Positions 1-8,040 of a stretch of DNA of 64,000 nucleotides are shown piece after piece. The number at the start of each line of letters is the position of its first letter. Position 1 is the stretch's first letter. The position numbers and the translations under genes were made by a program. The notes below the pieces were generated by a model. It had not been told where the DNA came from. It worked only from the letters and a program-made list of their open reading frames with translations, and did not search any database. Source of the DNA: an uncultured Clostridium sp. (GTDB lineage: Bacteria > Bacillota > Clostridia > TANB77 > CAG-508); contig USMK01000004.1 of the NCBI GenBank assembly GCA_900555835.1, positions 23,947 through 87,946 of the forward strand, read 5' to 3'.

Positions 1-3000
1 TAGACGAAAAAGAGAAAGTAAGACAAGAATTAAATGATAGATACTATGAAATATGTAGAATAACCACCGAAGATGGGGAAAAGAAGGATATCGCAATAGG
101 AACAAATAAAAACCAAACAGAGCTAAGCTACAAAGAAGAAGGCACAACTAGCAAGGTGATAACAAGAGATGAAGAAACACAAATAGCATATAGTAACTTT
201 AACATGAGAATAAGTAGTGAAAATAACGACATATATTTCCCAGCAACAAATACAGTAATAGTAAATGGAATCCCATATTTGATAATAGATGATAGCGAAA
301 ACATAAATGTAGGATTATCAGAAAGAGAAAAAACAGACGAGAATCTAAGATTAGATGTGTACCAAACAACATTTAGCATAAAAGGAGTACGCCAAAGCTA
401 CATTCATAGCGAAAAAGACATAAGAAACATAGACAGTAACAAAGTAGTAAAAGAATACATCCAAAAAGTAAATCCAGATGACTATAAATGGAGATTAACG
501 GACTACGAAAACAATGAGAGATATGAAGAAATAAAAGAAATCTATGGAAGCGGGGAAGACTGTGAATTAGAAACATATGTAGAATATATGATAGTACTAA
601 GAAATAGTGGAAACAATGATACAGCATATATAACGGAACTAGCAGACTATTATGATAAAACACTAGAATATAGAGATCATTATAGAGATTTTGACATAAG
701 TTCTTGGATTGTTATAAGAAATGACGATGAAACAGAAGATACATATACAGGAGGAAATAACAAAGAACAAATAAAATGGAGTGAAAATTCAAGATATGGA
801 GCTAAAAATGATTACTCAGACAAATTCAATAAAATGTATGCAAATCTAGAAAATTATGGAATCAAGAAAGGACAATATGCCGAAATACATATAATATTTA
901 GAGTACTAAAAGACAATCAAAAAAATATAATGTTAGACGCCGGAGAAGGAAAACGAAATGCAGCAGAAATAAATGGATACAGAACTCTAAATACAAAAAC
1001 AGGAAAAGTAGTAGGACTAATAGATAAAGATTCAAAACCAGGAGACCTAAACCCAACAGAAGAAGCAGGAGTATACGAAGACGACGAAGATAAGGCGCCA
1101 AACTACAAATTAGTATTAGGATATGCAAATGGGGATAATGGAGGAAATAACTCAGGTTCAGGAGATAACGGAAATGGCTCAAATGGTGGCAATGGTGGAA
1201 AAGTAGACACAGACGAAAATGGAAATCCAGTAGGATATGGAAATACAATAGAAGGAAATGTGTGGGAAGACTTAAAAGATAAAGACGATAGCAAGGAACA
1301 CCAAACAAATTACGAACAAAGAGAAGACGGAAGATATATTAGTAATGGAATAAAAGAAGCAAATGAACCACTAATAAATGACGTAAAAGTAGAGTTAGTA
1401 GAAATACTAAAAGGAACAAGCAAGAAAACTGGACAATACAAAGAAATAGAAATAGCTTTAACAGACAAAACTGTAAGAACAGGAACCGAAACATTGCTAA
1501 CAGAAAAAGCACAAAGCGAAGGAGCATACAGATTTAGCCACTTAACAGGAGGAAACTACAAAGTAAGATTCACATATGGAGAAAAAGAGCAACTAGAAAA
1601 GAACATAAAATACAATGGACAAGACTATCAAGCAATGTCAACTGCTCAAATAAACGACAAAGATAAACTAGAAAAAAGCTACGAAAACAGCGAAATAATG
1701 ATAGTAATAGATAATTCAAACAGTATGACAGGAAACAAAATGGAAAAAGCTAAAAAAGTAGCAAATACACTAGTAGAAAGACTAAGCCAAAACTTACCAG
1801 GAATAAAAATAGGAATAGCAAACTTCAATAATGGAGGAAACTTAATAGGAAAAGTAGGAACAAGTCAAAGTCAAAACAAAGCTGGAATAAATGGACTAAG
1901 AGCAGGAGGAGAAACAGCCATAGCAAGAGGAATACAATCTGCAAAAGATGGATATGCAAATGGCACAACAAAACAAATGATAGTAATAACAGATGGGCAA
2001 GAAACCGTGGATTTGGAAGAAGATGTAATACGTAAAATAGAAAGCCTAAAAGAAAGCAACATAGGATTAATCAGCATATTAACAAACGAAAGTGATAATA
2101 TATTTGGAACAGAAGAAAGACCAAGATATGGAAGCGTATATAGCATAATAAATCAAAACAACGTAAGTGACGAAATTATAAACCAAATCTATGAGAAAGT
2201 TAAAAAAGATAGCGAGATAGAAAAAGACAGAAGCTTAGGAAAAGACCTAGAAGCAGATAGAAAGAAACAAATAGATGAATACAGCGAAATTACCTACAAA
2301 AAGGCAACTGTGCTAGATGTTGAAGGAATAGAAAAATTAACAAACAAAGAAGAAAAACAAAATAGAATTGAAGCATTAGCAGAAAGTACAAAAATGAGAG
2401 CAGAAACAAAAGAAGTAACATTCGAAGCCGGAAATGTAGGAGCAGACAAAATTCACGAAGTAAATCAAGCATTGATAGAAAGACCACTAAACAAATTAGA
2501 AATGAAGGAAGAAATAGCTGGAATAAAAGTAAAACTAAGTGATGGAACCATACTAATAGATACGGCAAAAGGAATAAGTAAAAACGTAATGGGATTAGAA
2601 ATACCAGATGCACCAGTATCAATCTATATGGATGAAGAAATAATGCAAGGAGCAGAGGTAGAAATAATATATAGCATAAGCATAGTAAACACAGGAGAAG
2701 TAGATATGCTAAGTAACTACATAGAAGGAGCAAGTGATAGTACAATCCCAACAACAGCAAAAGTAATATATGCATATATAAACAAAAACTTAGTATACAG
2801 ACAAGACAGCCAAGAAGGAAACACCAAAATAGAATGGGAAGTAAAAGACAAAAAGTCTAAAACCGAAGATGGAAAAAATCTATTTAATGAAGAACTATCA
2901 GAAGAAACTAAAGATATGGCAGGAACCAAGATAACTTTAAGAACAGACGGATTAAAAGAAACAAAACTATACCCAGAAGACAGCAAAGAAGTAAAGATGG

Positions 3001-3353
3001 GAATCGAAACAGCCAACCTAAGCAAAGTTGCTGCAAACTTAACACTAAGCAGACTATTAAGCCCAGAAGATGATGCAACAACAAGCCTAACATATGATTG
3101 CTCAATGGAAATAACAGTAAGAGGAAATGAAGCAGGCAGAAGAATAATAGGCTCAATCCCAGGCAACCAAAAAGTAAATGCCGAAGGAGCAGTAATAGAA
3201 CTAGAACCAGACGAAGCAACCAGCAGAAAAATAATAATAAGCAAACCACTAGGCGAAAACAGAAACCAAACATACATAATTTACATCGTTGCTGGATTAG
3301 GAATAGTTGCTATAATTGGAATAGTGTTATTACCAAAGAAGAAAAAGAAATAA
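1..3353 (+). CDS. Giant B-type surface protein with VWA domain, 3' part (5' truncated)
   Basis: The frame is open from base 3, so the gene begins upstream of the window. In order it shows a region ending in an LIDKDSKPGDL motif, a Gly/Asn-rich linker (about 1110-1200), an SdrD/Cna-B-like beta domain (about 1245-1650), a von Willebrand A domain starting near 1690 with MIDAS motif DNSNSM, the family signature IYMDEEIMQGA (about 2625), and a C-terminal membrane helix with a Lys tail and no LPxTG. The LIDKDS, MDEE and C-terminal parts match the two B-type proteins at 24293 and 38788, so this is a third member; the VWA domain is an insertion those lack. Likely a membrane-anchored surface adhesin. 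Function is inferred from domains only. Confidence 0.85.
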   Translation, partial: DEKEKVRQELNDRYYEICRITTEDGEKKDIAIGTNKNQTELSYKEEGTTSKVITRDEETQIAYSNFNMRISSENNDIYFPATNTVIVNGIPYLIIDDSENINVGLSEREKTDENLRLDVYQTTFSIKGVRQSYIHSEKDIRNIDSNKVVKEYIQKVNPDDYKWRLTDYENNERYEEIKEIYGSGEDCELETYVEYMIVLRNSGNNDTAYITELADYYDKTLEYRDHYRDFDISSWIVIRNDDETEDTYTGGNNKEQIKWSENSRYGAKNDYSDKFNKMYANLENYGIKKGQYAEIHIIFRVLKDNQKNIMLDAGEGKRNAAEINGYRTLNTKTGKVVGLIDKDSKPGDLNPTEEAGVYEDDEDKAPNYKLVLGYANGDNGGNNSGSGDNGNGSNGGNGGKVDTDENGNPVGYGNTIEGNVWEDLKDKDDSKEHQTNYEQREDGRYISNGIKEANEPLINDVKVELVEILKGTSKKTGQYKEIEIALTDKTVRTGTETLLTEKAQSEGAYRFSHLTGGNYKVRFTYGEKEQLEKNIKYNGQDYQAMSTAQINDKDKLEKSYENSEIMIVIDNSNSMTGNKMEKAKKVANTLVERLSQNLPGIKIGIANFNNGGNLIGKVGTSQSQNKAGINGLRAGGETAIARGIQSAKDGYANGTTKQMIVITDGQETVDLEEDVIRKIESLKESNIGLISILTNESDNIFGTEERPRYGSVYSIINQNNVSDEIINQIYEKVKKDSEIEKDRSLGKDLEADRKKQIDEYSEITYKKATVLDVEGIEKLTNKEEKQNRIEALAESTKMRAETKEVTFEAGNVGADKIHEVNQALIERPLNKLEMKEEIAGIKVKLSDGTILIDTAKGISKNVMGLEIPDAPVSIYMDEEIMQGAEVEIIYSISIVNTGEVDMLSNYIEGASDSTIPTTAKVIYAYINKNLVYRQDSQEGNTKIEWEVKDKKSKTEDGKNLFNEELSEETKDMAGTKITLRTDGLKETKLYPEDSKEVKMGIETANLSKVAANLTLSRLLSPEDDATTSLTYDCSMEITVRGNEAGRRIIGSIPGNQKVNAEGAVIELEPDEATSRKIIISKPLGENRNQTYIIYIVAGLGIVAIIGIVLLPKKKKK

Positions 3354-3386
3354 AAAATTGACATAATAAAAAACTTACATAAATAG
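3354..3386 (+). pseudogene. Remnant of a small hydrophobic toxin gene (C-terminal tail only)
   Basis: Directly after the stop of the giant gene, an open frame encodes KIDIIKNLHK and then TAG. This resembles the end of the 30-residue peptide at 13302 (IEIIKYLYK then TAG). The match continues into DNA: both stops lie in the string aaatagcaa, then a GTAG...CTAC hairpin, then a leftward promoter. The start, ribosome site and upstream promoter are missing, replaced by the giant gene's 3' end. The reading as a decapitated type I locus is inference. Confidence 0.55.
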
Positions 3387-3390
3387 CAAC

Positions 3391-3418
3391 ATCCCATGTA
3401 GTAAGGGCTACATGGGAT
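3391..3418 (+). terminator. Hairpin of the remnant toxin locus, probable terminator
   Basis: An 11-bp stem (ATCCCATGTAG with CTACATGGGAT) is followed by TTT and AT-rich sequence. It is the counterpart of the hairpin at 13399 and may end transcription of the giant gene. Confidence 0.7.
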
Positions 3419-3449
3419 TTATATATGATTATAGAATTTCGTTAAAATT

Positions 3450-3478
3450 ATTATAGCATTTTAAATTACATATGTCAA
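3450..3478 (-). promoter_or_regulatory. Leftward sigma-A promoter, orphan antisense RNA
   Basis: On the minus strand: TTGACA (3478-3473), 17 bp, TATAAT (3455-3450) with an extended TGC. It aligns with the antisense promoter of the 13.3-kb locus, sharing aaaattattatagcat and atatgtcaat. A transcript would run left through the hairpin into the end of the giant gene. Whether the RNA is made is unknown. Confidence 0.65.
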
Positions 3479-3486
3479 TCGATTTT

Positions 3487-4020
3487 TTAGTCTTTGAGTA
3501 AAGTTTCTAGTAACTGTGGATATAATTTTACGGCGTTCTTTTTCCAGTTTTCTACTATGAATTTTGCTTGTTCTCTGGAACCCGCAAAGACTTTTATACT
3601 AAATATAATCTTGTTTTTCTCTATAATTTTGCAATCAACAAAAAAACCGTTGTTATCGTCTGGGGTAAAATCAGAGATAACAGAAAGTTTTTCTTTTATT
3701 TTATCAATACATGGCTTTAAATTTGTGTCAACTCTAAGTTTTATGATGCCTGGTATTATAGATATTGTTAAATCTAATACACGTTTTCCATCAGATGTTA
3801 ATTTATAAAAAATATTTTCATCTCTATCAAATTTTTCCACATATTTAGAACCCAATAAATCAAGCAAAAATTGTTGAAAATAAAAATAATTCAAATCTGT
3901 TACAGAAGAAACAACTTCAAGCAAAGTCGAATCCAAAACAGGTTCTCCAATTTGGTCCAAAATATATAAAATTAAAACTTTATTCTCAGCAAGTACCTCA
4001 CTACTAGAAGACAATTTCAT
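3487..4020 (-). CDS. DUF4364 family winged-helix protein
   Basis: A 177-residue protein whose N-terminal third (about residues 10-80) has the look of a winged helix, with a stretch ending in YKLTSDGKRVLD typical of the wing. The C-terminal half is an alpha/beta domain without catalytic motifs. Sequence and length fit the clostridial DUF4364 family, taken to be DNA-binding regulators. A Shine-Dalgarno (aggagt) precedes the ATG. The gene is monocistronic, and the orphan antisense promoter at 3450-3478 lies just past its stop. Its target is unknown. Confidence 0.8.
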   Translation of the reverse strand: MKLSSSSEVLAENKVLILYILDQIGEPVLDSTLLEVVSSVTDLNYFYFQQFLLDLLGSKYVEKFDRDENIFYKLTSDGKRVLDLTISIIPGIIKLRVDTNLKPCIDKIKEKLSVISDFTPDDNNGFFVDCKIIEKNKIIFSIKVFAGSREQAKFIVENWKKNAVKLYPQLLETLLKD

Positions 4021-4144
4021 AAAAAGCCACTCCTTTAATCAGCCACAAATCCGTGCTATTTAGTATTTTCTATATTATAATGGCTTTTTAAATAAAAGTC
4101 AACATAAACAAAATAAAAATAATTTGACAAATTGAACAAAACTA

Positions 4145-4173
4145 TTGCTTTTTTGTAAAACGTACGATATAAT
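4145..4173 (+). promoter_or_regulatory. Sigma-A promoter of the 38-residue peptide gene
   Basis: TTGCTT (4145-4150), 17 bp, TATAAT (4168-4173). The transcript would have a leader of about 110 nt. The leader carries CCTCCA at 4243-4248, which can pair with the Shine-Dalgarno TGGAGG at 4276-4281, so translation may be self-blocked as in known type I toxin mRNAs. Confidence 0.75.
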
Positions 4174-4289
4174 CTACATCATAGGAAACGAGAATAAGCA
4201 GATTGTGTTGCCACCTTTTTTACTCTTTGATGTGCGCAAAATCCTCCACAGCTTCTGGTTGTGAGATTATAAAGATGGAGGTGGTTAAT

Positions 4290-4406
4290 ATGGTAGAAAT
4301 AAAATTATTACAAATTATCATACTACTTTTCTTTGGACTAGTAGTAGTCACTATCATATCTTTTGCCTTGTTAATCATCATTTGTTTACGACTACATAGG
4401 CAATAA
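4290..4406 (+). CDS. 38-residue membrane peptide, candidate type I toxin
   Basis: ATG at 4290 follows a strong Shine-Dalgarno (ggaggtgg). The peptide begins MVEIKLLQIIILLFFGLVVV, is one long hydrophobic helix and ends in a short basic tail (LRLHRQ). Size and layout resemble the holin-like/TxpA-BsrG class of type I toxins. A bidirectional terminator follows at once, and a convergent consensus promoter lies beyond it. A longer frame opening at 4203 was rejected because it has no ribosome site and starts inside the structured leader. Toxicity is inferred, not shown. Confidence 0.65.
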   Translation: MVEIKLLQIIILLFFGLVVVTIISFALLIIICLRLHRQ

Positions 4407-4451
4407 AAATAAACCATTCTGCTTTGGCTAGTGGAAATGGTTTATTTTTTT
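4405..4451. terminator. Bidirectional terminator shared by convergent RNAs
   Basis: The left arm aaaaataaaccatt and right arm aatggtttattttt form a stem with A-run and T-run on both sides, so it can end transcription in either direction. This is the layout of convergent RNA pairs such as the par (Fst) locus. Confidence 0.75.
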
Positions 4452-4494
4452 CCAAATCTGGCAACACAATTTGTGTTTCTCGTTTTCTATTTTC

Positions 4495-4523
4495 ATTATA
4501 CATAGTTTTGACAAAAAAGTCAA
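4495..4523 (-). promoter_or_regulatory. Convergent promoter for a small antisense/antitoxin RNA
   Basis: On the minus strand: TTGACT (4523-4518), 17 bp, TATAAT (4500-4495) with extended TG. Start near 4488 and termination at the shared hairpin would give an RNA of roughly 80 nt. The remaining stretch to the spoIIE start at 4761 is AT-rich, and I see no gene in it. Confidence 0.7.
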
Positions 4524-4760
4524 TCAATAAAAAGAAAAAATTTTAAAAATTTATAAAAAATATTCGAGCTTTTTCTTGGTTAGTATTGTATTTTTTCATA
4601 AAGTATAATAAAATAATAAACATAATTTAGTTACAAAACAATAAAAAGATAAAAATATAGCAAAAAGTGTAAAAAACTTTTTATATTCAAGATACATAAA
4701 ATGACAAATATTTTAAAAGATACAAGTTAAAATAAAGGCAATAAAGCAGAGGTGAAAAGT

Positions 4761-7181
4761 ATGTTTCAAAATATTTCAGAACAGGAAACAATAAATAATA
4801 ATGATAAACAAATAGAAAGTAAGAAAAAATTTAGTATTAAACAGTTATTAAAAAATATGCTAACAATTCCAAATATAATTATTTATGTAGTTAGTTTTAT
4901 GATATCAACAGTATCTATTCTAGATGGAATGGCTGTTTTTGCGATGGCTATTTTTGCAGCAGCTTGTAGTAATGGAATGGTTGCAGGACTTGTTTATGTT
5001 TCTACACTTGCAGGAACATTTGTAGGCTTAGGGAAAGAAGCCTTTTTAAATTATTTACTTACTTCTTTGTTTTTTATGGTTCTTATGTTATTGGTCAAGC
5101 CTAGAATACAAGAAGAAACAAAAAACGAAAAAATGTTACTTGGGAAGCATTTAATATTTGCAGTAATATGTTTGCAAGCTGTAAATTTATTTACAGGAAC
5201 TTATTTAATTGCAGATTTACTAATAACAATAATGCAAGCTATATTAACATACATATTCTACAAAATATTTGTAAATTCAATTCCTGTATTACAAGATATA
5301 GGCTCAAAAAAAGCATTTACAATAGAAGAAGTAATAGGTGCAAGCTTGCTAGTTTCTATTGCAATTTCGGCAACAAGTAATGTAAATTTATTTGGGATAA
5401 GTATATCAAACATTCTTAGTATTTTATTAGTGTTAATTTTAGGCTGGAAAAATGGAATTTTAGTTGGAGCTACTACTGGTTTAACTATTGGTGTTGTACT
5501 TGCTATTATTGGAGTTGGAGATAATGGTATAATTGCAACATATGCTTTATCTGGAATGATTGCTGGAATACTTAATAAATTTGGCAGAATTGGTGTTATT
5601 GTAGGTTTTGCAATTGGAAGTGGAATTTTAATATATACAACAAATTCTAATATTGAAACAGGAGTATATATTAAAGAATTGCTAATAGCTTCAATTGGAC
5701 TATTGCTAATGCCAAAGAGCATAGAAATAAATATTAAAGATATTGTTCCAGAAACAAAGTTATTACCAGTAACAATGGCAAATGTATTATCAGCTGGAAA
5801 ACAGACTATATACAAACTAAATAGTGTATCTGATGCAATTTCTGAAATGGCCAAAAGCTATGAAGAAGCAGCTGCCACAATTGTTGACGAAGAAGCTGAT
5901 AATATAAAAAGAAACAAAAAAATATTTATTGACGAAATGTTAACAAATTTAGAAACAATTAGTGATAATATTTTATATGACGATTTAATAAACGAAGAAA
6001 ACGGAATTTTAGACGATATATTTGAAGTTTTAATTGAAAAAGAAGAACTAGAAAGAGAAGATTTAATTAAAATATTTGAAAACCATAATAGCTACATAGT
6101 TGGAGCAGATGGAGAAGAAATTTCACAAGCAATGGAAAACAGCTTATTCCAAGTTCTAAAAAATATCAATTATACATACAAAATAAGTAAAATTAATTTT
6201 GTGTGGAAACAAAAAGAAATTGCAGATAAAAAGAATATGTCAAATAAGCTAAATGTAGTTTCAAAAGTTATTTCAAATTTAGCTGATGAAATTGAGCAAG
6301 ATAATAAGTTAAGACAAGACGAAGAAGAAGAAATTAGAGTACTAGCAAAGCAAAAAGATATTGAATTAGAAGATGTTTTAATAAATAAACAAAAAAACGG
6401 AAAATATATAGCCAAATTAAAATCTATTCCAAAAAACAATAGTGTAATTATGATTATGGAAAACATTATATCTAAGGTTTTAAACAGCAAAATGAAGTAT
6501 GCTGGAAAAGAAGAAGAATATTCTAGATATGAATCAGAAGATAAGTTCAAACTAGAAATTGGAATATCTAGAACAACAAAGAGTAATAGCGAAATTTCCG
6601 GAGATAGTAGTATACAAACAAAGCTAAAAGATGGCAAATATTTACTAGCAATAAGTGATGGAATGGGAACAGGACAAGCAGCAAAAAATAGTAGTAAAAG
6701 AGTAATAAATATGCTTGAAAATTTACTAACATCTGGATTTGAAAAAGATACTTCAATAGAACTTATAAACACTGCTATGACAGCAAATGTAAGTGATGAT
6801 ATGTATGCAACAATTGATGCTGTAATTTTAGATATGTATAATGGAAATGTTGAATTTATAAAAAATGGTGCATGCAGTACATATATAAAAACCAAAGAAG
6901 GGGTGCAGATAATAAAAGATGCTTCAATTCCAGTTGGAATGAGTAATAGTGTAAAATCTGTTACTTATGACAAAGACTTGGAAGAAGGAGATATGGTTCT
7001 AATTTGCTCAGATGGTGTACAAGATTCAGGTGAAGAAAATTGGCTTAAAAATATATTAGAAAAATTGCAAACAGAAAATGTGCAAAAAATAGCAGATATA
7101 ATAATAAAAGAATCTATTGACAACAATTTTGGAATTGCCAAAGACGATATGACAATAATAATAGCTAGGGTAAGAAAATAA
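4761..7181 (+). CDS. spoIIE: Stage II sporulation protein E, serine phosphatase
   Basis: Forespore phosphatase that dephosphorylates SpoIIAA and so releases sigma-F. The N-terminal part (about residues 30-330) holds some ten membrane helices, the middle is a charged helical region (about 350-570), and the C-terminal PP2C domain carries metal-binding Asp in SDGMGTG (about D633), CSDGVQD (about D751) and AKDDM near the end. The 806-residue length is usual for the family. ATG 4761 is preferred because aGAGGTG sits at the right distance; a GTG at 4752 overlaps that site. The 3' end is convergent with the thioesterase gene. Confidence 0.95.
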   Translation: MFQNISEQETINNNDKQIESKKKFSIKQLLKNMLTIPNIIIYVVSFMISTVSILDGMAVFAMAIFAAACSNGMVAGLVYVSTLAGTFVGLGKEAFLNYLLTSLFFMVLMLLVKPRIQEETKNEKMLLGKHLIFAVICLQAVNLFTGTYLIADLLITIMQAILTYIFYKIFVNSIPVLQDIGSKKAFTIEEVIGASLLVSIAISATSNVNLFGISISNILSILLVLILGWKNGILVGATTGLTIGVVLAIIGVGDNGIIATYALSGMIAGILNKFGRIGVIVGFAIGSGILIYTTNSNIETGVYIKELLIASIGLLLMPKSIEINIKDIVPETKLLPVTMANVLSAGKQTIYKLNSVSDAISEMAKSYEEAAATIVDEEADNIKRNKKIFIDEMLTNLETISDNILYDDLINEENGILDDIFEVLIEKEELEREDLIKIFENHNSYIVGADGEEISQAMENSLFQVLKNINYTYKISKINFVWKQKEIADKKNMSNKLNVVSKVISNLADEIEQDNKLRQDEEEEIRVLAKQKDIELEDVLINKQKNGKYIAKLKSIPKNNSVIMIMENIISKVLNSKMKYAGKEEEYSRYESEDKFKLEIGISRTTKSNSEISGDSSIQTKLKDGKYLLAISDGMGTGQAAKNSSKRVINMLENLLTSGFEKDTSIELINTAMTANVSDDMYATIDAVILDMYNGNVEFIKNGACSTYIKTKEGVQIIKDASIPVGMSNSVKSVTYDKDLEEGDMVLICSDGVQDSGEENWLKNILEKLQTENVQKIADIIIKESIDNNFGIAKDDMTIIIARVRK

Positions 7182-7190
7182 CCCTAGCTT
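7166..7190. terminator. Bidirectional hairpin spanning two convergent stop codons
   Basis: A 9-bp stem AGCTAGGGT/ACCCTAGCT lies over the last codons of spoIIE and the stop of the converging thioesterase gene. The stops are 2 bp apart, so coding sequence doubles as terminator. Confidence 0.65.
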
Positions 7191-7913
7191 AATTTTATTA
7201 TACAATGCAATTTGCTTAAATCTTCACTTCTTATAACAACATAATGCTCAGAACCTAATTGATAATAAAAAGATTTCGTTTTATCCCCATAAATGGCTTG
7301 GTTTTTATACATGATTTCCACATTTGAAAATTCTACATTTCTATAAACATCTTCTGGAAGCACTTCATTTGCAATATCAAGGTAGTTTGAGTTATGCACA
7401 TGATGGTTTGTGTCTATGTCCCTACGCATTACAGTATAATCATATGTAGCTAAATATGGGGCATTTGGAACAGCAAGCTTGTAAAGTGTATTTTCAAAAA
7501 CGTGTTCATCAGTTGGTTGGTAGGCTTCTAAAAGTTCTGGTGTTATTTTTGCAAGATGAGCTTCTGGCAAGTTATATAATGCCCATTTGGAAGTTGCTAT
7601 TGCTATTAAATTATTGTTTTCGTCATATAATTTGTAATCACGATAAGAACAAACACGTTCCGAACCAGCAGACCAAGTTTCGATATGTATTTTTTCTTCA
7701 CATTCAGGTCTTCTATATATTTTAAGTTTCCAAAATAAAACTAGCCAAACCAAATGAGTTCTTTCAAAATCTTTTATTCCGTATCCGAGCTTCGTCTGAA
7801 TGTACACTTCCAGCTTCACGTAAATATTTTAAAAATCCTTTATAAGTAAGTTTGTTATTTTCGTCAACATAATCATAATCAATTATAAAATTAGAGTTAG
7901 AATGATAACCCAT
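7184..7913 (-). CDS. Acyl-ACP thioesterase, +1 frameshift at CGGA
   Basis: Releases fatty acids from acyl carrier protein; acpS lies nearby. Two frames make one 242-residue protein of normal length. ATG at 7913 (ribosome site aggaag) opens 42 codons ending ...SVHSDEA. An in-frame CGG then follows, and only a +1 shift at CGGA (7787-7784) continues as GYGIKDFERTH. The frame-2 part carries the family motif DTNHHVHN (Asp, Asn and His of the active site). Without the shift, a stop comes within about seven codons. The Gly reached by the shift is a conserved position in the YGI motif. A GTG within frame 2 (7819) could start a shorter form but would lose the N-terminal hotdog strand. This is one of five identical events in the window. 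Confidence 0.85.
7784..7787 (-). other. CGGA +1 frameshift site in acyl-ACP thioesterase
   Basis: Reading GCT CGG A in the zero frame and GCT (C) GGA TAC GGA in the productive frame. The extra base is a C that is not in a homopolymer run. Confidence 0.8.
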
Positions 7914-8040
7914 ATGTAAAACACTTCCTATCTTTAAAATCTTGTTAAATAATAGATAATATTATAACATTATTCTTGTAATTATGCAAAAAAAATGTTA
8001 TAGTGTATATGTAAAAAAATATATGTTCGAGGGAGATTTT

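Larger units (their letters stand above)
4184..4487. repeat. Imperfect inverted repeats flanking the 38-residue peptide gene
   Basis: The left arm (4184-4213, ggaaacgagaa...attgtgttgcca) is matched in inverse orientation by the right arm (4459-4487). Similarity extends outward through both promoters, so about 75 bp at each end, including a -35 and -10, are inverted copies. The two convergent RNAs therefore begin with similar sequence. Confidence 0.7.

Noticed and set aside
2717..3277. A 186-codon open frame on the minus strand inside the left-edge giant gene
   Set aside because: Antisense shadow of a long AT-rich coding frame; Leu/Val/Ser-rich translation with no ribosome site or family match.
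4203..4406. A 67-codon version of the small membrane peptide
   Set aside because: No ribosome site at 4203; the strong site serves ATG 4290, and the upstream part is the structured leader.
7184..7819. A shorter thioesterase starting at GTG 7819
   Set aside because: It would begin inside the conserved N-terminal strand; the upstream frame with ATG and ribosome site matches the missing part.
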